A DNA stretch of 34,806 nucleotides, from contig NZ_LFMD02000002.1 of the NCBI RefSeq assembly GCF_015776785.2, positions 1 through 34,806 of the forward strand. Direction: 5' to 3'. Positions 12,401 through 21,492 of this stretch are shown here, in pieces (position 1 is the stretch's first letter; every line of letters starts with the position of its first letter). This stretch comes from Kitasatospora sp. SUK 42 (lineage in GTDB: Bacteria; Actinomycetota; Actinomycetes; Streptomycetales; Streptomycetaceae). A program made the position numbers and the translations under genes. Under the pieces are notes generated by a model. That model was given only the letters and a program-made list of their open reading frames with translations, was not told the DNA's origin and searched no databases.

Positions 12401-15400
12401 CGAGCACCCCGCCGTCGCCCGGGCCGCCGTTCTGGCCCAGGACGACCGGCTCATCGGCTACGTCGTCCCGCGCCAGGACGCCGATCGCGACAGCGGTCTC
12501 GAAGCGGACCACGTGGGTGAGTGGCAGGACATCTACGACGCCCTGCCCATCGCTCCCGAGGAGGTCGCCTTCGGCCAGAACTTCGTGGGCTGGAACAGCA
12601 GTTACGACGCGAGCCCGATCCCGGTCGAGCAGATGCGGGAGTGGCGGGACGCCACCGTGGCGCGGATCCTGGCCCTGCGCCCGCGCCGGGTGCTGGAGGT
12701 CGGCGTCGGCACCGGCCTGCTGCTCTCGCAGATCGCCCCGCACTGCGAGACGTACTGGGCGACGGACTTCTCCGCCACCGCGATCGACGCGCTGGCCGCC
12801 CAGGTCGCCCGCCAGGACGGCCTGGCCGACCGCGTCGTCCTGCACACCCGCCCGGCACACGACACCGAGGGGCTTCCCGCCGGGGAGTTCGACACCATCG
12901 TGATCAACTCGGTGGTGCAGTACTTCCCGTCCGCCGACTACCTCACGGACGTGATCGGGAAACTGATGGGCCTGCTCGCCCCCGGCGGCGCCCTGTTCAT
13001 CGGCGACGTCCGCAACCTGCGACTGCTGCGCCCCCTGGCCACCGCCGTCCAGTTGCACCGGGCCGGCGACGGCGCCGACCTGGCGGCGGTGCACCGCGCG
13101 GTGGAGCAGGCCGTCAGGGTCGAGAAGGAACTCCTGGTCGACCCGGACTTCTTCGCCGTCCTGCGGGAGCGCGGCACGGGCATCGGCGCGGTGGCCGTGG
13201 AGGTCAAGAGCGGCCGTCACCACAACGAGCTGACCCGCTACCGCTACGACGTGACGCTGCACAAGGCCCCGGCCGCGCCGGCGGCACCGGGCCGGGCGGT
13301 CGAGCTGGAGTGGGGCCGGCAGCTCACCGGACCGGCCGAACTGCGGGAACTCCTCGCCCAGCCGCCCGCGGACGTGCTGCGGATCACCGGGGTGCCGAAC
13401 CGCCGGGTGGTGCGGGAGGCCGCCCTGGCCCTGGCGGTGCAGAACGGGGACGGTTCGCTCGCCGGGTTGCTGGAGCGGCTGCACGCCCCGGAGGAGGGCG
13501 ACCTCCCGGACCCGGAGGACTTCCACGCCCTCGGGCGGGAGTTCGACCGCCGGGTGGCCGTCACCTGGTCGGCCACCGAGGCCGACGCCCTGGACGTCGT
13601 CTTCGCCGCCCCGCACGCGCACCAGGGCTCACCGGTCGAGCCGTACCGGCCCGCCCGGGCCGCCGGCAGGGCGCTGTCCTCGCTGACCAACCGCCCGACC
13701 GGCAACCGGGGAACCGGCGCCCTGATCGGCGAACTCCGCGACTGGCTGCGCGGGCGGCTGCCCGACCACCTCGTCCCGTCGGTGTTCGTGGCGCTGGACG
13801 CCCTGCCGCTGACGGCCAGCGGCAAGCTCGACCGGCGTGCTCTGCCCGCCCCCGACCTCGGCTCGGCCGGCGTCGGCCGGGCCCCGCGCACCCCGCAGGA
13901 GCAGCTCCTCGCCGAGCTGTTCGCCGAGATCCTCGGACTGGCGCAGGTCGGAGTGGACGACAGCTTCTTCGACCTGGGCGGGCACTCCCTGCTGGCGACC
14001 CGCCTGGCCTCCAGGGTCCGGGCGACCCTCGGCGCGGAGCTGGAGGTCCGGACGCTGTTCGAGACGCCGACCGTGGCCGCTCTGGCGGTCCGCCTCGACG
14101 GCTCCGGGGCGGTGCGGCCCGCACTGACGGCCCGGCCCCGCCCCGACCGGGTGCCGCTCTCCTTCGCCCAGCGCCGCCTCTGGTTCCTGCACCGGATGGA
14201 CGGGCCGAGCGCCACCTACAACATGCCGCTCGCGCTGAGCCTGACCGGCTCCCTCGACCGGCCCGCCCTGCACGCCGCGCTGGCGGACGTGGTCGCCCGG
14301 CACGAGAGCCTGCGGACGGTCTTCCGCGAGATCGACGGCGTGCCGTACCAGCTCGTGCTGAGCACCTCGCGGGCGCGCCCGGCACTGCCGGTGGTCGAGC
14401 TCGACGAGAGCCGACTGGCCGAGCGCCTGGCGGAGACGGCCCAACGCGGCTTCGACCTGGCCGCCGAGCCGCCCGTCCGGGCGGAGCTGTACGCGCTCGC
14501 GCCCGACCGGCACGTCCTGCTGGTCGTGGTGCACCACATCGCCGCCGACGGCTGGTCGATGGGCCCGCTCTCCGGAGACCTGGCCGCGGCCTACGCGGCC
14601 CGCTGCCGGGGCGAGGAGCCGCGGTGGTCCCCGCTGCCGGTGCAGTACGCCGACTACACCCGGTGGCAACGCGATCTGCTCGGCGACGCCGCTGACCAGG
14701 GCAGTCTGTTCGCCCGGCAACTGTCCTACTGGAAGGACGAGTTGGCCGGACTTCCGCAGCAGGTGCAGCTTCCCGCCGACCGGCCCCGGCCGCCGGTGGC
14801 CTCCCAGCGGGGCGACCGGGTCGTGGTCCGACTGGACGCCGAACTGCACCAGGCGCTGCGGGAGCTGGCCGCCGCGCGCGGTGCGAGCCTGTTCATGGTG
14901 CTCCAGGCCGGTCTGGCCGCGCTGCTCACCCGGCTCGGTGCCGGTACCGACATCCCGATCGGCAGCCCCATCGCCGGCCGTACCGACCAGGCGCTGGACG
15001 AGCTCGTCGGGTTCTTCGTCAACACCCTGGTGCTGCGCACCGACACCGGCGGCGACCCCGGCTTCGCCGAACTGCTCGGCCGGGTGCGGCAGAAGGCGCT
15101 CACCGCGTACGACCACCAGGACGTGCCGTTCGAGTACCTGGTCGAGGTGGTCAACCCGGTGCGGTCGCTGGCGCACCACCCGCTGTTCCAGGTCATGCTG
15201 GCCCTGCAGAACGCTCCGCTCGGCGAGTTCGCGCTCGCGGGGCTGGAGACCGGCCACCTGGAGGCGTCGACCGGCACCGCCCGCGTCGACCTGACCATCA
15301 GCCTGGCCGAGCAGTTCCGCCCGGACGGCAGCTCCGACGGCATGGTCGGCGCGGTGGAGTACGCCACCGACCTGTTCGACGCGCCCACCGTGGAGCTGCT

Positions 15401-18065
15401 GTTCGACCGCTTGGCGCGGCTGCTGCGCGCGGCGGTCGCCGACCCGGACCGGCCGATCAGCCGGATCGACATCATGTCCGACGCCGAACGCCACCGGCTG
15501 CTGCACGGGTTCAACGACACGGCCGCCGAGCTGCCCGAGGCGGCGGTGCCGGAGCTGTTCGCCCGCCAGGTGCGGGCCACCCCGGACGCGATGGCCGTCG
15601 TGGCGGGCGCCACCGAGCTGACCTACCGGGAGCTCGACCTGCGGTCCAACCGCCTCGCGCGGGCACTGATCCGCCAGGGCGTACGGCCGGAGACCCCGGT
15701 CGCGGTGCTGCTGGACCGCTCGGCGGAGCTCGTCGTGGCGATCCTGGCGATCATCAAGGCGGGCGGCGCCTACGTGCCGCTGGACTCGCGCTTCCCGTCC
15801 TCCCGGATCGACCTGATCCTGCGGGAGAGCGGGGCCGCCCTGGTGCTCACCCAGGAGGTGCTGGCCGCACTGGTGCAGTCCGAGCCCGATCCGTCCGGCA
15901 TCGAAGTCCCGTGTAAACCCAGGCAGTTGGCGTACATCATGTACACCTCCGGCTCGACCGGGCGGCCGAAGGGCGTGGCCGTCACCCACCGCGACGTGGT
16001 GGGACACGCGCTCACCCCGGAGTGGCGAGGCGGCGGACACGAGCGGGTGCTGATGCACTCCCCGACGGCCTTCGACCTCTCGACCTACGAGCTGTGGGTG
16101 CCGCTGCTCAACGGCGGCCGGGTCGTGGTCGCACCGCCCGAGCAGCTCGACCTCGACCTGCTCCAGCACACGATCACCACGCACGGGGTGACCGGACTGT
16201 GGCTGACGGCCGGGCTGTTCCGCCTGGTCGCCGAGGAGCGTCCGGGCCTGCTCGCCGGGGTCCGCGAGGTGTGGACCGGCGGCGACGTCGTCTCCCCGGC
16301 CGCCGTCGCGAGGGTGCTGGCGGCCTGCCCCGGCATCGGGGTGGTCAACGGCTACGGGCCCACCGAGGCCACGACCCTGGCCACCTGCCACCCGGTGCGC
16401 GCCCTCGACGAGGACGCCGCGACCGTGCCGATCGGCGGGCCGATGGCGAACATGCGCGCCTACGTGCTCGACGACCACCTGCGGCCGGTGCCGACGGGCA
16501 TGGTCGGCGAGCTGTACCTCGCGGGGACGGGTGTGGCCCGCGGCTACTTCGGCCGGCCCGGTCTGACGGCGGAGCGCTTCACCGCCGACCCGTACGGCCC
16601 GCCCGGGAGCCGGATGTACCGCACCGGCGACCTGGCGTGGTGGCTGGCCGAGGGCACGCTAGAGTTCGCCGGACGCGCCGACCACCAGGTCAAGTTGCGC
16701 GGCCTGCGGATCGAGCCCGGCGAGATCGAGGCGGTCCTCGCGGGCTGCCCGGGTGTCGCCCAGGCGGCGGTGGTCGCCCGGGAGGACCGGCCGGGTGACA
16801 AGCGGCTGGTCGCCTACCTGGTGCCCACCCCCGAGGGGGCCCCCGAGGCGGGTGAGCTGTCCGGCCGGCTGCGCCGGGAACTGCCCGACTACATGGTGCC
16901 GGCGGCGTTCGTCACCGTGGACGCGCTGCCGCTGACCGCCAACGGCAAGCTCGACCGGGCCGCCCTGCCCGCCCCCGAGTACGGGGCGTCGGGCGCCGGG
17001 CGCGGCCCCCGGACCCCGCAGGAGCAGCTGCTGTGCGGCCTGTTCGCCGAGGTCCTCGGCCGGGAGCAGGTGCACATCGACGACAGCTTCTTCGACCTCG
17101 GCGGGCACTCGCTGCTGGCCGCCCGCCTGGCCTCGCGCGTGCGCGAGACCCTCGGCCTGGAGCTGGGACTGCGCATGCTGTTCGAGGCGCCGACCGTGGC
17201 CGGGCTCACCGAACGCCTGGTCATGGACAATCCCGACGACGCGTTGGACGTGGTGCTGCCGCTGCGTTCGACCGGGACGGGCACGCCGCTGTTCTGCATC
17301 CACCCCGGCGGCGGCATCAGCTGGTCGTACAGCGGGCTGCTGAACCACATCGCTCCTCAGCACCCGGTCTACGCGCTCCAGGCGCGCGGCCTCGGCCGCC
17401 CGGAGCCGCTGCCGACGTCCTACGAGGAGATGGCGGCCGACTACGCCGACCAGATCCAGAAGATCCAGCCCGAGGGGCCCTACCTGCTGCTCGGCTGGTC
17501 CGCCGGCGGGCTGATCGCCCACGCGATCGCCTGCGAGCTCCAGACCCGTGGCGAACGCACCGCGCTGCTGGCGATCCTCGACGCCTACCCGGTGAAGGAC
17601 GTGCAGTTCGAGGAGGTGCCGGTGCCCACCGTGCGGGACGTGCTCGTCGGGGTGCTCGACGTCGACCCGGACGAGCTGGGCGACCAGGAGATCACCTACG
17701 CCGAGGTCGCCGAGGTGCTGAACCGGCGGGGCAGCGCGCTGCAGGGCCTGACCGAGCGACAGATCGAGGTCATCGTCCAGATCATGATCAACAACGCGAA
17801 GCTGGCGGTCGACTTCGTCCCCGGCGGGTTCGAGGGAGACCTGCTGCTGTTCAACTCCACGATCGACCGGGCCGAGGACAACGCCGGGCCCGGGATCTGG
17901 CGCCCGTACGTCACGGGCCGGATCGACTCCCACGAGATCACCACCCGGCACGACCGGATGACCCAGGCCGGCTCGCTGGCCCAGATCGGCCCGGTCCTGG
18001 CCGCCAGGATCGCCGAGGCCATCGGCGACACCACCGTTTCCCACCGTTCCCACCAGGAGGACTGA
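1..18065 (+). CDS. Multimodular non-ribosomal peptide synthetase, 3' part with terminal thioesterase
   Basis: The reading frame is open at the left edge, and its first codons already encode the end of an adenylation domain, so the gene starts upstream. The ATG at 30 is internal. More than 6,000 residues are visible. Domain order is A(end)-PCP, C-A-PCP three times, C-A(NMT)-PCP, C-A-PCP, TE. Every C domain keeps HHxxxDG ([18 protein letters not shown] or HHIAADGWS). Every A domain has YTSGSTGxPK and YRTGDL. All six carrier domains have LGGHSLL with the phosphopantetheine serine. No epimerisation domain is present. The enzyme acts in the cytosol, adding one amino acid per module and releasing the chain through the TE. 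The stop codon lies 3 nt before mbtH, whose ribosome site AGGAGG (18055-18060) is inside this gene. The product is not identified. Confidence 0.98.
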   Translation, partial: HLAARLPEYMVPAAFVTLEALPLTANGKLDRRALPAPDLAPAGTGRAPRTPQEQVLCELFAEVLGVAEAGVDDSFFDLGGHSLLATRLAARVRATLGVELELRTLFESPTPAGVAAALAGARRAQLALVRRPRPMGAPPGRQGWGKVPLSFAQRRLWFLHQLEGAGASYHISLAWRLSGSLDRRALEAALADVVERHESLRTVFPTVDGVPYQQVLDAVAARPQLPVSRTTEAELPGVTAAAKARPFDLAVDLPLRVELFELATDEHVLQVVLHHIAGDGWSLGPLTQGLTAAYAARCRGVAPEWEELPVQYADYTLWQHELLGEAGDRDSLVARQAAYWTGQLADLPERIQLPTDRPRPVVASHRGGFVHAGLDAELHRGLRELARANGTSLFMVLQAGLAALLSKLGAGDDIPVGSPVAGRTDQALDELVGYFVNTLVFRTDTSGDPTFAELLGRVRDTALAGYAHQDLPFEYLVEVLNPARSLSHHPLFQVMLVLQNAPRADFAPPGLRVDDLPLTSTTAKLDLIFTMSERHAEDGSPEGIDGLVEYTSDLYDPATVETMIGRWVRLLRAAVADPRRRLSRFGVLTAEERGELTALGTGPAAQAFTASLPELFRAQVRAIPDAVAVVGPDATLTYAELDARANRLAHALIARGVGPERLVAVALPRSAELVVTVLAVLRTGAAYVPLDPEYPAARIGHMLDDSRPVAVVTDVRTRERLPEAGSAHWLVVDDPATAALVAGCPAKDPEVAVDPDHPAYVIYTSGSTGKPKGVVSTHGGLLNLFAGQRSLLFPQRTKERLRVGLTTSVSFDASCDQLSCLYAGHELHVLDEATWSDPDAFVEYVTRVGLDYVNATPSYLQVLVARGFLDDPGCRPAVVSMGGEAVPDQLWERLRAVEGVSCLNYYGPSECTVDTVVAPLEASPRPVIGRPLGGVRVHVLDAALQPVPVGVPGELYIAGAGLARGYLNRPGLTAGRFVADPSGPSGDGPLLPDGGQGGRMYRTGDLVRWNPEGNLEFLGRTDDQVKVRGYRIELGEIEAALAEHPQVARAAVIVRQDRVQDARLVAYLVPVAGAEPRPEDLRAHLRERLPDYMVPAVFVTLDALPLNASGKLDRRALPEPDVTGASAGRAPRTPQEHVLAGLFGEVLGVTGVGADDDFFDLGGHSLLATRLVARIRTTLGVELPLHTLFRSPTVAGLAAGLGGADRARLALERAERPAVVPLSSAQRRLWFLRQLEGADSVYNMPLAWRLSGPLDLAALEAALGDVVDRHETLRTVFPAANGVPHQKVLATGEARPRLSVTPADEPALPGLLAGAAARGFDLAAEPPLRAEVFELSADEHVLLLVLHHIAGDGWSLAPLAADLATAYAARRRGEEPQWAPLPVQYADYTLWQRQLLGDAADPDSLYARQEAYWKRTLADLPEQIRLPVDRHRPATPSHSGGHLAIELDAELHAGLVRLGREHGASVYMVLQSALAALLGKLGAGTDIPVGSLIAGRTDQALDDLVGFFVNTLVLRTDTSGDPTFAELLVRVREGALGAYAHQDLPFEHVVEALNPSRSLARQPLFQVLLALQNVPRTEFALSGLRSEILLVRTPTAMFDLGFHLLERGGTGGPAEGVVGRVEYSTDLFDHATVETLVARWLRLLAAVVAEPDRPLSRIDVLTAEERHELLVARNDTARPVSAEGLPALFEARVRATPEAPAVVFEDVSLTYRELNRRANRLAHALIARGVGPEQVVALRLPRSVELVVAVLAVLKTGAAYLPVDPDYPAARIAYMLEDARPAVVLDELAAVTPSDEQPEHDPAVVVDARHPAYVIYTSGSTGRPKAVVMPAAGLLNLLEWHHTAVGGEPGTRTAQFTALSFDVSVQEMLSALLYGKTLVVPTEEQRRSAELFARWLDRHRVEELFAPNLVIEALAEAAEEAGLELPHLRLVAQAGEAMRLGGAVRRLQSRRPGRVLHNHYGPAETHVITAYPLPADPADCPLPVPIGRPIANCRVYVLDSSLRPVAPGVQGELYLAGAGLARGYLNRPGLTAARFVADPYGPAGEPMYRTGDLVRWRADGELEFAGRVDHQVKVRGFRIEPGEIEAELTAHPGVAQVAVLAREDRIVAYVVPQVGVGATAAALAAYLRDRVPDYLVPSAFVLLDTLPLTPNGKLDRAALPAPESATTAASRAPRTPQEQILCELFAEVLGLARVGVDEDFFGLGGHSLLATRLVSRVRATLGVELELRSLFRTPTPAGLAAGLHSAGTARQALVPWPRREPMPLSFAQRRLWFLQQFGAPSATYHMPLALRLSGDLDRAALSAALADVVARHETLRTVFPHIAGVPYQRVLDTTEAAVPLTVRAAGEAEVPALLREAAVRGFDLTSEVPLRAELFAVAPDEHVLLLVVHHIVGDGWSMGPLARDLATAYTARRGGGAPAWPPLPVTYADYTLWQHELLGDEHDADSVFARQVAHWTEALAGLPDQLQLPADRPRPATMSYGGGLLELRIDAELHAALAELARRSGATLFMVLQAALAALYTRLGAGTDIAIGSPIAGRTDEALDELVGFFVNTLVLRTDTSGDPSFAELLGRVRETALSAYAHQDVPFEHLVEALNPSRSLSRHPLFQTGLVVQNAPGGDFELPGLRVSGVTVLTGTARLDLTFGFAEEHGPDGAPAGLSGAIEYSTDLFDRSTVEALVARWTRLLAAVAAAPDRPIGAIDLLSAEERCELLPAVEGGVAPVSLPELFAAQVAAVPDAVALVHGDVELTYAQVDARANRFAHALIARGVGPEQIVAVALPRSVESVVAVLGVLKAGAAYLPVDPSYPEARIAFMLEDARPSVVVDDPATVAEGEWPETDPQVALDARHPAYVIYTSGSTGRPKGVAVSHTGVSGLVAAQVERLGVAPGSRVLQFASPSFDASFWDLCSALLTGAALVLAPAEAPLEALADRRLDVTHVTLPPSALAALEGAELAASTLVVAGEACPPELVARWAPGRRMINAYGPTETTVCATMSAPLSPGSGVPPIGRAVAGFRVYVLDERLRIVPPGVAGELYVAGPGLARGYLNRPGLTAGRFVACPFGPEGARMYRTGDLVRRRADGELEYVGRADQQVKVRGFRVEPGEVEAALAEHPAVARAAVLAQDDRLVGYAVPRPGAAVRPAALAAHLRDRLPDYLVPAVFVVLDALPLTPNGKLDRAALPAPESATTAASRAPRTPQEQILCELFAEVLGRPQVGVDDDFFDLGGHSLLATRLVARVRSVLGVELGLRALFQAPTVVGLAEALAEAGRPRPALTAHERPETVPLSFAQRRLWFLHRMDGAAATYHIPLALQLTGTLDRAALDEALADVVARHESLRTVFPEVDGVPCQRVLDPGAARPRAWRTEVSEGELPERLAEFARKPFDLAAEPPLRAELFALAPDEHVLLLVMHHIAGDGWSTGPLARDLAEAYAARCEGRASSRPALPVQYADYALWQRELLGDAADPQSRFAEQLDYWKRQLSDLPELIPLPADRPRPAVAGWRGDHVGLELSPELHVALVELARGSGASLFMVLQAALAALYTRLGAGTDIPIGSPIAGRTDEALDELVGFFVNTLVLRTDTSGDPSFAELLGRVRETSLSAFAHQDVPFEQLVEVLNPSRSLSHHPLFQTILAVQNAPMGRFSLPGLDVATYAVATGTAKFDLGVSLVEQFGPDGDPAGIVGAVEYATDLFDRSTVEALVARWARLLEAVTADPEQSIGGIDLLDADERHRLEHGNATAREVDAVPVPQAFAAQVAAVPDAVALVHGDVELTYAQVDARANRFAHALIARGVGPEQIVAVALPRSVESVVAVLGVLKAGAAYLPVDPSYPEARIAFMLEDARPSVVVDDPAMVAEGEWPETDPRVVLDVRHPAYVIYTSGSTGRPKGVVVGHGGVASLVAAQIERFAIEPDSRVLQFASPSFDASVSEIFTALLRGAALVLPPAAESLAALTDPALAVTHVTVPPSVLAAVPEGAVSVSTLVVAGEACGPELVDRWAPGRRMINAYGPTETTVCATMSDPLAPGVGVPPIGRPIVNARVYVLDERLRPVPPGVPGELYVAGAGLARGYLNRPGLTAGRFVACPFGPEGARMYRTGDLVRWRADGQLEYVGRADDQVKVRGFRIEPGEVEAALAEHPAVARAAVLAQDDRLIGYVVPRQDADRDSGLEADHVGEWQDIYDALPIAPEEVAFGQNFVGWNSSYDASPIPVEQMREWRDATVARILALRPRRVLEVGVGTGLLLSQIAPHCETYWATDFSATAIDALAAQVARQDGLADRVVLHTRPAHDTEGLPAGEFDTIVINSVVQYFPSADYLTDVIGKLMGLLAPGGALFIGDVRNLRLLRPLATAVQLHRAGDGADLAAVHRAVEQAVRVEKELLVDPDFFAVLRERGTGIGAVAVEVKSGRHHNELTRYRYDVTLHKAPAAPAAPGRAVELEWGRQLTGPAELRELLAQPPADVLRITGVPNRRVVREAALALAVQNGDGSLAGLLERLHAPEEGDLPDPEDFHALGREFDRRVAVTWSATEADALDVVFAAPHAHQGSPVEPYRPARAAGRALSSLTNRPTGNRGTGALIGELRDWLRGRLPDHLVPSVFVALDALPLTASGKLDRRALPAPDLGSAGVGRAPRTPQEQLLAELFAEILGLAQVGVDDSFFDLGGHSLLATRLASRVRATLGAELEVRTLFETPTVAALAVRLDGSGAVRPALTARPRPDRVPLSFAQRRLWFLHRMDGPSATYNMPLALSLTGSLDRPALHAALADVVARHESLRTVFREIDGVPYQLVLSTSRARPALPVVELDESRLAERLAETAQRGFDLAAEPPVRAELYALAPDRHVLLVVVHHIAADGWSMGPLSGDLAAAYAARCRGEEPRWSPLPVQYADYTRWQRDLLGDAADQGSLFARQLSYWKDELAGLPQQVQLPADRPRPPVASQRGDRVVVRLDAELHQALRELAAARGASLFMVLQAGLAALLTRLGAGTDIPIGSPIAGRTDQALDELVGFFVNTLVLRTDTGGDPGFAELLGRVRQKALTAYDHQDVPFEYLVEVVNPVRSLAHHPLFQVMLALQNAPLGEFALAGLETGHLEASTGTARVDLTISLAEQFRPDGSSDGMVGAVEYATDLFDAPTVELLFDRLARLLRAAVADPDRPISRIDIMSDAERHRLLHGFNDTAAELPEAAVPELFARQVRATPDAMAVVAGATELTYRELDLRSNRLARALIRQGVRPETPVAVLLDRSAELVVAILAIIKAGGAYVPLDSRFPSSRIDLILRESGAALVLTQEVLAALVQSEPDPSGIEVPCKPRQLAYIMYTSGSTGRPKGVAVTHRDVVGHALTPEWRGGGHERVLMHSPTAFDLSTYELWVPLLNGGRVVVAPPEQLDLDLLQHTITTHGVTGLWLTAGLFRLVAEERPGLLAGVREVWTGGDVVSPAAVARVLAACPGIGVVNGYGPTEATTLATCHPVRALDEDAATVPIGGPMANMRAYVLDDHLRPVPTGMVGELYLAGTGVARGYFGRPGLTAERFTADPYGPPGSRMYRTGDLAWWLAEGTLEFAGRADHQVKLRGLRIEPGEIEAVLAGCPGVAQAAVVAREDRPGDKRLVAYLVPTPEGAPEAGELSGRLRRELPDYMVPAAFVTVDALPLTANGKLDRAALPAPEYGASGAGRGPRTPQEQLLCGLFAEVLGREQVHIDDSFFDLGGHSLLAARLASRVRETLGLELGLRMLFEAPTVAGLTERLVMDNPDDALDVVLPLRSTGTGTPLFCIHPGGGISWSYSGLLNHIAPQHPVYALQARGLGRPEPLPTSYEEMAADYADQIQKIQPEGPYLLLGWSAGGLIAHAIACELQTRGERTALLAILDAYPVKDVQFEEVPVPTVRDVLVGVLDVDPDELGDQEITYAEVAEVLNRRGSALQGLTERQIEVIVQIMINNAKLAVDFVPGGFEGDLLLFNSTIDRAEDNAGPGIWRPYVTGRIDSHEITTRHDRMTQAGSLAQIGPVLAARIAEAIGDTTVSHRSHQED
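404..442 (+). repeat. Palindromic insertion in the PCP-C linker
   Basis: The DNA from CATGGGGGCACCTCCC through GGCTGGGGGAAGGT can fold back on itself as an imperfect hairpin. It encodes about 12 residues ([12 protein letters not shown]) that are missing from the four other PCP-C linkers in this protein. It resembles small palindromic interspersed sequences I associate with Streptomyces genomes, but that link is from memory. Confidence 0.45.
441..3640 (+). other. NRPS module 1: C-A-PCP, substrate unassigned
   Basis: The C domain starts at [13 protein letters not shown] (441) with HHIAGDGWS at 822. The A domain starts near 1840, with its A3 core at about 2289-2320 and FDASCDQL at 2433. Aligning to the GrsA-PheA pocket by eye gives D-A-D-N-V-M-Y-V-D-K. 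I do not recognise this code. Two acidic residues (positions 239 and 331) make a basic or strongly polar substrate plausible, but that is inference. Between A6 and A7 this domain carries about 12 extra residues not found in its sisters (nt 2964-2999). The carrier domain has [13 protein letters not shown] near 3470. Confidence 0.9.
2964..2999 (+). repeat. Palindromic insertion between A6 and A7 of adenylation domain 1
   Basis: CCTCCTGCCCG (2969-2979) pairs with CGGGC-A-AGGAGG (2984-2995) around a 4-nt loop, with one bulged A. The segment encodes roughly a dozen Gly/Pro-rich residues ([12 protein letters not shown]). The other A domains pass directly from GPxG to RMYRTGD or PMYRTGD. Confidence 0.45.
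3660..6760 (+). other. NRPS module 2: C-A-PCP, predicted proline
   Basis: The C domain starts at [13 protein letters not shown] (3660) with HHIAGDGWS near 4040. The A domain shows FDVSVQEM at 5583 and [11 protein letters not shown] near 5870. The pocket reads D-V-Q-L-A-A-H-V-I-K, very close to the established proline code DVQLIAHVVK. Proline or a substituted proline is therefore the likely substrate. The carrier domain has [13 protein letters not shown], with Gly in place of the usual Asp just before LGGHS. Confidence 0.9.
6786..9830 (+). other. NRPS module 3: C-A-PCP, predicted phenylalanine
   Basis: The C domain starts at [13 protein letters not shown] (6786) with HHIVGDGWS near 7170. The A domain has FDASFWDL at 8697 and [12 protein letters not shown] near 8940. 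The pocket reads D-A-W-T-V-A-A-V-C-K, matching the phenylalanine code of GrsA (DAWTIAAVCK) apart from Ile to Val. Long stretches of DNA are nearly identical to module 4. The A10-PCP junction (about 6440-6570) recurs at the end of this module (about 9500-9630). Confidence 0.92.
8184..8595 (+). repeat. Nearly identical intragenic tract, copy 1 (A-domain 3 N-lobe)
   Basis: This tract runs from [12 protein letters not shown] through [11 protein letters not shown]. It matches 11253-11664 at a constant offset of 3069 nt with only scattered substitutions, far closer than other module pairs. It indicates recent duplication or gene conversion between modules 3 and 4. Confidence 0.85.
9849..14130 (+). 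other. NRPS module 4: C-A-N-methyltransferase-PCP, predicted N-methyl-tyrosine
   Basis: The C domain starts at [13 protein letters not shown] (9849). The A domain has FDASVSEI at 11766 and a pocket reading D-A-S-T-V-A-A-V-C-K, an established tyrosine-type code. A class I methyltransferase of roughly 400 residues is inserted after A8, at about 12510-13700. Its SAM-binding motif VLEVGVGTG is at 12690-12716. The A domain then resumes with [11 protein letters not shown] and [10 protein letters not shown] before the carrier domain. This insertion site is the usual one for NRPS N-methyltransferases, so the residue should be N-methylated before peptide bond formation. Confidence 0.92.
11253..11664 (+). 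repeat. Nearly identical intragenic tract, copy 2 (A-domain 4 N-lobe)
   Basis: This is the partner of 8184-8595, at a constant offset of 3069 nt. Similarity also extends into the preceding C domains (around [17 protein letters not shown]) and into the C-terminal half of the A domains. Confidence 0.85.
14151..17220 (+). other. NRPS module 5: C-A-PCP, hydrophobic (Val-like) substrate suggested
   Basis: The C domain starts at 14151 with HHIAADGWS near 14530. The A domain has FDLSTYEL at 16071, GLWLTAGLF near 16194 and [11 protein letters not shown] near 16350. The pocket reads D-L-Y-W-W-G-G-T-L-K. The xxxWxGGTxK pattern resembles valine/isoleucine codes such as DAFWIGGTFK. However, Leu at 236 and Leu at 331 are unusual, so valine is only a suggestion. 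The carrier domain is followed directly by the thioesterase. Confidence 0.85.
17250..18062 (+). other. NRPS type I thioesterase domain
   Basis: The alpha/beta-hydrolase fold begins with [10 protein letters not shown]. The nucleophile elbow GWSAGG places the catalytic serine codon at 17499-17501. AILDAYP supplies a likely catalytic Asp, and TRHDRM near the C-terminus supplies the likely catalytic His. This domain releases the finished peptide by hydrolysis or macrocyclisation. The sequence alone does not say which. Confidence 0.93.
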
Positions 18066-18068
18066 CCC

Positions 18069-18284
18069 ATGACCAACCCCTTCGACGATCAGGACGGCAC
18101 CTTCCTCGTGCTCGTCAACGACGAGAACCAGCACTCGCTGTGGCCGCAGTTCGCGGACGTCCCCGCGGGCTGGACCGTCGCCCACGGCCCCGACACCCAC
18201 GCGGCCTGCCTGGAGTACGTCGAGCGGTCCTGGACCGACATGCGGCCCAGGAGCCTCGCCGACGCCATGGACGCCCAGCGGTAG
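18069..18284 (+). CDS. MbtH-family NRPS chaperone
   Basis: This 71-residue protein matches the MbtH family over its full length: an N-terminal Asn-Pro-Phe-Asp, the core [10 protein letters not shown], then AGW and [14 protein letters not shown]. MbtH proteins bind A domains and are needed for solubility or activity of many actinobacterial synthetases. It starts at an ATG 3 nt after the NRPS stop. A perfect AGGAGG (18055-18060) sits 8 nt before the start codon, so the two genes are almost certainly cotranscribed. Confidence 0.97.
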   Translation: MTNPFDDQDGTFLVLVNDENQHSLWPQFADVPAGWTVAHGPDTHAACLEYVERSWTDMRPRSLADAMDAQR

Positions 18285-18294
18285 CGCGGCCCAC

Positions 18295-19542
18295 GTGACC
18301 TCCACCGACACCCTGGACGAGGCCCGCGACAGCGCGGGCCTCGCCCGGCCCGGCGACCTCGCCGCGGCGCTGCTCACGCCCGAGGCGCGCCGGGACCCGT
18401 ACCCGTTCTACGCCCGCATGCGGCGCGAGGACCCGGTCCACCGTAGTGACCAGGGCATCTGGTACCTCACCCGGTACGCCGACGTCGAGGCGGCGCTGAG
18501 CGACCCGCGGTTCTCCAACGACCGCGACCGGATGACCCGCGCCTACGTCGCGCTCGGCGGCGACCTGAAGGCCTTCAGCCGGCTCACCGACCGGCTCGGC
18601 CGGGTGATGACCAACACCGACCCGCCGGACCACTCCCGGCTGCGCAGGCTGGCCAACCGCGCCTTCACCGCCCGGCGGGTCGAGGCCCTGCGCGGCGGCG
18701 TCCAGCGCATCGTCGACCGGCTCGTCGACGAGGCGGTCGCGGCGGGGCCGATCATGGACCTGATCGAGGCGGTCGCCTCCCCGATGCCGATGTCCGTCAC
18801 CTGCGAGCTGTTCGGCATCCCGTCCGGGGACCGCCCGCAGGTCGAGACCTGGTTCCGCCGCTTCGGTCGGCTGGGCGAGGACATCGACAAGTCCGAGGAG
18901 GCGATCGGGCAGTACGAGGAGTACCTCGCCCAACTCGTCCGCCGGCGCCGGGCCGACCCGGGCGACGACCTGATCAGTGCCCTGGTCGCCACGCAGGCGC
19001 AGGACGACCGGCTCACCGACTCCGAACTGCTGTCCACCTGCTTCGTCCTGATCACCGCGGGCGGCGAGACCACCACCCACCTGGTCGGCAACAGCGTGCT
19101 CGCCCTGCTGCGCCACCCGGACCAGCTGGCCCGGCTGCGCGCGGAGCCGGGGCTGATCCGCACCGCCGTGGACGAACTGGCCCGCTACGACACGGTGACC
19201 CAGGCGATCGTCCGGGTCGTCGCGGAGGACCTGGAGATCGGCGGGCGGACGCTGCGGGAGGGGGAGCTGGTGTACCTGTTCCTCGCCGCGACCAACCGCG
19301 ATCCCGAGCGCTTCGAGGACCCCGACCGGCTCGACCTCGCCCGCCCCGGCAACCGTCACCTGAGCTTCGGCAACGGCCCGCACTTCTGCCTCGGCGGCCC
19401 GCTGGCCAAGCTCCAGGCCGAGGTGGCCGTCGGCACGCTGGTCCGCCGGCTGCCCGAGCTGCGGCTGGCCGACGGGGCGGTGCTGGACTGGCGGCCCAAC
19501 CCGCTGCAACGGCGGCTGAGTGCCCTGCCGCTCACCTACTGA
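18295..19542 (+). CDS. Cytochrome P450
   Basis: This is a 415-residue soluble bacterial P450. The I-helix oxygen-binding motif is A255-GGET-T260, ExxR is E294 to R297, and the heme-ligand loop FGNGPHFCLGG places the thiolate cysteine at C365. It starts at GTG, 10 nt after mbtH. The position inside the NRPS operon suggests oxidation of the peptide or of a carrier-bound residue (hydroxylation or aryl coupling). The sequence does not show which. It looks like the CYP107-type actinobacterial families, and the exact family is not determined. Electron-transfer partners are not encoded in the window. Confidence 0.96.
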   Translation: MTSTDTLDEARDSAGLARPGDLAAALLTPEARRDPYPFYARMRREDPVHRSDQGIWYLTRYADVEAALSDPRFSNDRDRMTRAYVALGGDLKAFSRLTDRLGRVMTNTDPPDHSRLRRLANRAFTARRVEALRGGVQRIVDRLVDEAVAAGPIMDLIEAVASPMPMSVTCELFGIPSGDRPQVETWFRRFGRLGEDIDKSEEAIGQYEEYLAQLVRRRRADPGDDLISALVATQAQDDRLTDSELLSTCFVLITAGGETTTHLVGNSVLALLRHPDQLARLRAEPGLIRTAVDELARYDTVTQAIVRVVAEDLEIGGRTLREGELVYLFLAATNRDPERFEDPDRLDLARPGNRHLSFGNGPHFCLGGPLAKLQAEVAVGTLVRRLPELRLADGAVLDWRPNPLQRRLSALPLTY

Positions 19543-19572
19543 CCCATGAACGACGACGAAGGAGAAGCGACG

Positions 19573-20331
19573 ATGGCCCGAGAGTTCGAGGTCCGCCGGG
19601 AACAGGACCTGCCCGCCACACCCGAACAGGTCTGGGACGCGGTCGCCACCGGCGCCGGCAACCTCGGCTGGCTCTACCCGATGGAGGTCGAGCCGCGCGT
19701 CGGCGGAAAGGTCACCCGGGGCGACTCCACCGTCGTCGCGTGGGAGCCGCCGAGCCACTTCGCCGTCCGGGCGACCCAGGACGGAGGGTTCTCCAACACG
19801 CTCAGCTACCGGATCGAGCCGGCCGGCGGCGGAACGAGCCATCTGCGGATGGGAATCCACTGGGTGCACACGGGCGTCGTCGACGAAGCCTGGGCCTGGG
19901 ACACCAAGTCGGACGCGGCCGAGAAGCACGTCGACTTCTACCAGCACGGCCTCGCCGAGTACCTGCGGCACTTCGCCGGCCGCCCCGCCGTCTACGTCAG
20001 GGCCCAGCGCCCCGAACCCGCCGCCGACCCGGCCGACTTCGCCGCGCTGCGCCGACGCCTCGGCCTCGCCGACGACGCGGCCGTCGGCGACCGGCTGGCG
20101 CTCGACCTCCCGGGCGCGGACGGCCGCCGGGAGGAGGTGGTCGTCGACTGGCTCAGCGCCGACTTCATCGGCCTGCGCGGCCCGGACGCGCTCTACCGCT
20201 TCTTCAACGGCGGCACCTGGAACTGGCCGATCTGGCTCGGCCATCACCTGTTCGCCGAGGACACCGACGAGCAACAGGCCACCGCGGTGTGGACCGCCTG
20301 GCTCAACGACACCAAGGCCCGGGAGCGCTGA
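19573..20331 (+). CDS. SRPBCC (START/Bet v1-like) domain protein
   Basis: This is a 252-residue protein. I chose the ATG at 19573 because GAAGGAGAA lies just before it; an in-frame ATG at 19546 would add nine residues and has no good ribosome site. The N-terminal 140 residues look like the AHSA1/polyketide-cyclase type of the SRPBCC fold, with PATPEQVWDAVATG, GGKVTRGD and a C-terminal helix holding HVDFYQHGLAEYL. A further 100 residues (about 150-252) I do not recognise. The SRPBCC cavity binds hydrophobic ligands, and some members catalyse cyclisations. Its place after the P450 and its coupling to the next gene suggest a role in the peptide pathway, which is inference. Confidence 0.8.
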   Translation: MAREFEVRREQDLPATPEQVWDAVATGAGNLGWLYPMEVEPRVGGKVTRGDSTVVAWEPPSHFAVRATQDGGFSNTLSYRIEPAGGGTSHLRMGIHWVHTGVVDEAWAWDTKSDAAEKHVDFYQHGLAEYLRHFAGRPAVYVRAQRPEPAADPADFAALRRRLGLADDAAVGDRLALDLPGADGRREEVVVDWLSADFIGLRGPDALYRFFNGGTWNWPIWLGHHLFAEDTDEQQATAVWTAWLNDTKARER

Positions 20332-20519
20332 TGGAGAGACTGCTCTTCGCCGCCGAACTCATCGAGGAGGACGGCACCTACACGCTCGTCGTCCAGGACG
20401 TGCGGCGGGACACGATCCAGACCACCCCGGTTCCGAAGTCCATGGTGGACAAGCTCCCGACCTTCCTCTCGGCGCTCAGCGCCAAGCTCAACCCGGTGCC
20501 ACCGCGCCGCCGCTGGTAG
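20331..20519 (+). CDS. Small protein of unknown function, coupled to the SRPBCC gene
   Basis: This 62-residue ORF begins at an ATG sharing one base with the preceding stop codon (TGATG at 20329-20333), a classic translational-coupling arrangement. The first 30 residues alternate hydrophobic and polar residues (LLFAAELIEEDGTYTLVVQDV), suggesting beta strands. The tail is basic (PPRRRW). No signal peptide or membrane segment is present. I do not recognise a family. It is the last gene before the hairpin at 20525. The tight coupling suggests a partner of the SRPBCC protein. Confidence 0.75.
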   Translation: MERLLFAAELIEEDGTYTLVVQDVRRDTIQTTPVPKSMVDKLPTFLSALSAKLNPVPPRRRW

Positions 20520-20524
20520 CGGCT

Positions 20525-20561
20525 CCTGTGGCGACCGGCTCCAAGTACCGGTCGCCGCAGG
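20525..20561 (+). terminator. Strong hairpin terminator ending the NRPS operon
   Basis: CCTGTGGCGACCGG (20525-20538) pairs with CCGGTCGCCGCAGG (20548-20561) around a 9-nt loop. This gives a 14-bp stem with a single G-U wobble, starting 6 nt after the stop of the 62-aa gene. There is no U-tract, which is common for actinomycete terminators. Confidence 0.75.
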
Positions 20562-20664
20562 CGCCTTCACCGGAAGCGCGGTTCAGCACGAGGGCCCGTT
20601 GCCGTGGGGGAGCGTCGCGGGACACCGTGGGCGGTGCCCGGCACGAGACGTTACGGAGGACATC

Positions 20665-21483
20665 ATGACGATCAGGCCGAACGACGACGAAGCCACCGCA
20701 CGGCCCGGCCGCCCGCCCGTGGTCGACCTGGCGACCTGGCAGGCCGCCCGGGACGAGCTCCTGGTCCGGGAGAAGGCCCACACCTACGAGGGCGACGCCA
20801 TCGCCGCGGCCCGCCGCCGGCTGCCGATGGTGGAGTTCGACGGGACGGTCAAGGTCGTCGGGCCCGAGGGCCCGCTCCCGTTCCTGGAGCTGTTCCAGGG
20901 CCGCGAGGAACTCGCGGTCTACAAGCACATGTGGCACGACGGGGCACCGCACCAGGGCCAGTGCGAGGGCTGCACCACCATGGCCTGGCAGTTGAAGGAC
21001 GCCGTCTACCTCAACGCCCGCGGCGTCTCGTTCGCCATCGTGACGACGGGCCCCTGGGAGGAGGTGGCGCCCTACGTCGAGTTCATGGGCTACACCCAGC
21101 CCTGGTACTCGGTGCGCGACGTGCCCGCGCCGGTCGGCGGCGGCATGGGCTCCATCGCCTGCTTCCTGCGCGACGGAGACCGCGCGTTCCTCACCTACTC
21201 CACGACGGGCCGCGGCAACGAGCCGGTCAACGGCTTCCTGCCGCTGCTCGACATGACGCCGTACGGCCGCCGCGAGGCGTGGGAGGACAACCCCGAGGGC
21301 TGGCCCGAGGCGCCCCAGGTCGGCTCGCCGGTCGGCGGGCACGGCGTGCCGACCTGCTGGTACTGGCGCTCGGACGCGGACGGGAACGCCACCTGGGGCC
21401 CGACCGGCCGACCCGCAGCGCAGTGGACCCGCCCCGGCGCCACGCCCGAGGAGACCCTCGGCCGGCGCGGTCGCCACCACTGA
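20665..21483 (+). CDS. DUF899 family thioredoxin-like protein
   Basis: This 272-residue protein fits the DUF899 family: an N-terminal ARDELLVREKAHTYEGD, then RRRLPMVEFD, then LELFQGREELAVYKHMWHDG. A CEGC motif at residues 100-103 looks like a CxxC redox pair, consistent with the thioredoxin-like fold of the family. The biochemical role of DUF899 proteins is not established. The ATG at 20665 is preceded by ACGGAGGA (20653-20660). The gene lies beyond the operon hairpin, so it probably has its own promoter and need not belong to the peptide pathway. Confidence 0.88.
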   Translation: MTIRPNDDEATARPGRPPVVDLATWQAARDELLVREKAHTYEGDAIAAARRRLPMVEFDGTVKVVGPEGPLPFLELFQGREELAVYKHMWHDGAPHQGQCEGCTTMAWQLKDAVYLNARGVSFAIVTTGPWEEVAPYVEFMGYTQPWYSVRDVPAPVGGGMGSIACFLRDGDRAFLTYSTTGRGNEPVNGFLPLLDMTPYGRREAWEDNPEGWPEAPQVGSPVGGHGVPTCWYWRSDADGNATWGPTGRPAAQWTRPGATPEETLGRRGRHH

Positions 21484-21492
21484 CGCGCCGCG

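Noticed and set aside
2796..16478. Very long open frames on the minus strand across the NRPS gene
   Set aside because: They mirror the plus-strand codons of a GC-biased gene, are rich in Arg/Gln/His/Gly, show no domains, and have no ribosome sites.
441..17220. Possible epimerisation or dual E/C domains
   Set aside because: I looked for an extra C-like domain after each PCP and found none. Every HHxxxDG copy belongs to a normal C domain preceding an A domain. Subtype of the C domains cannot be fixed by eye.
19546..19572. ATG at 19546 as start of the SRPBCC gene
   Set aside because: It lies 4 nt after the P450 stop without a ribosome site, while GGAG-rich sequence immediately precedes the in-frame ATG at 19573.
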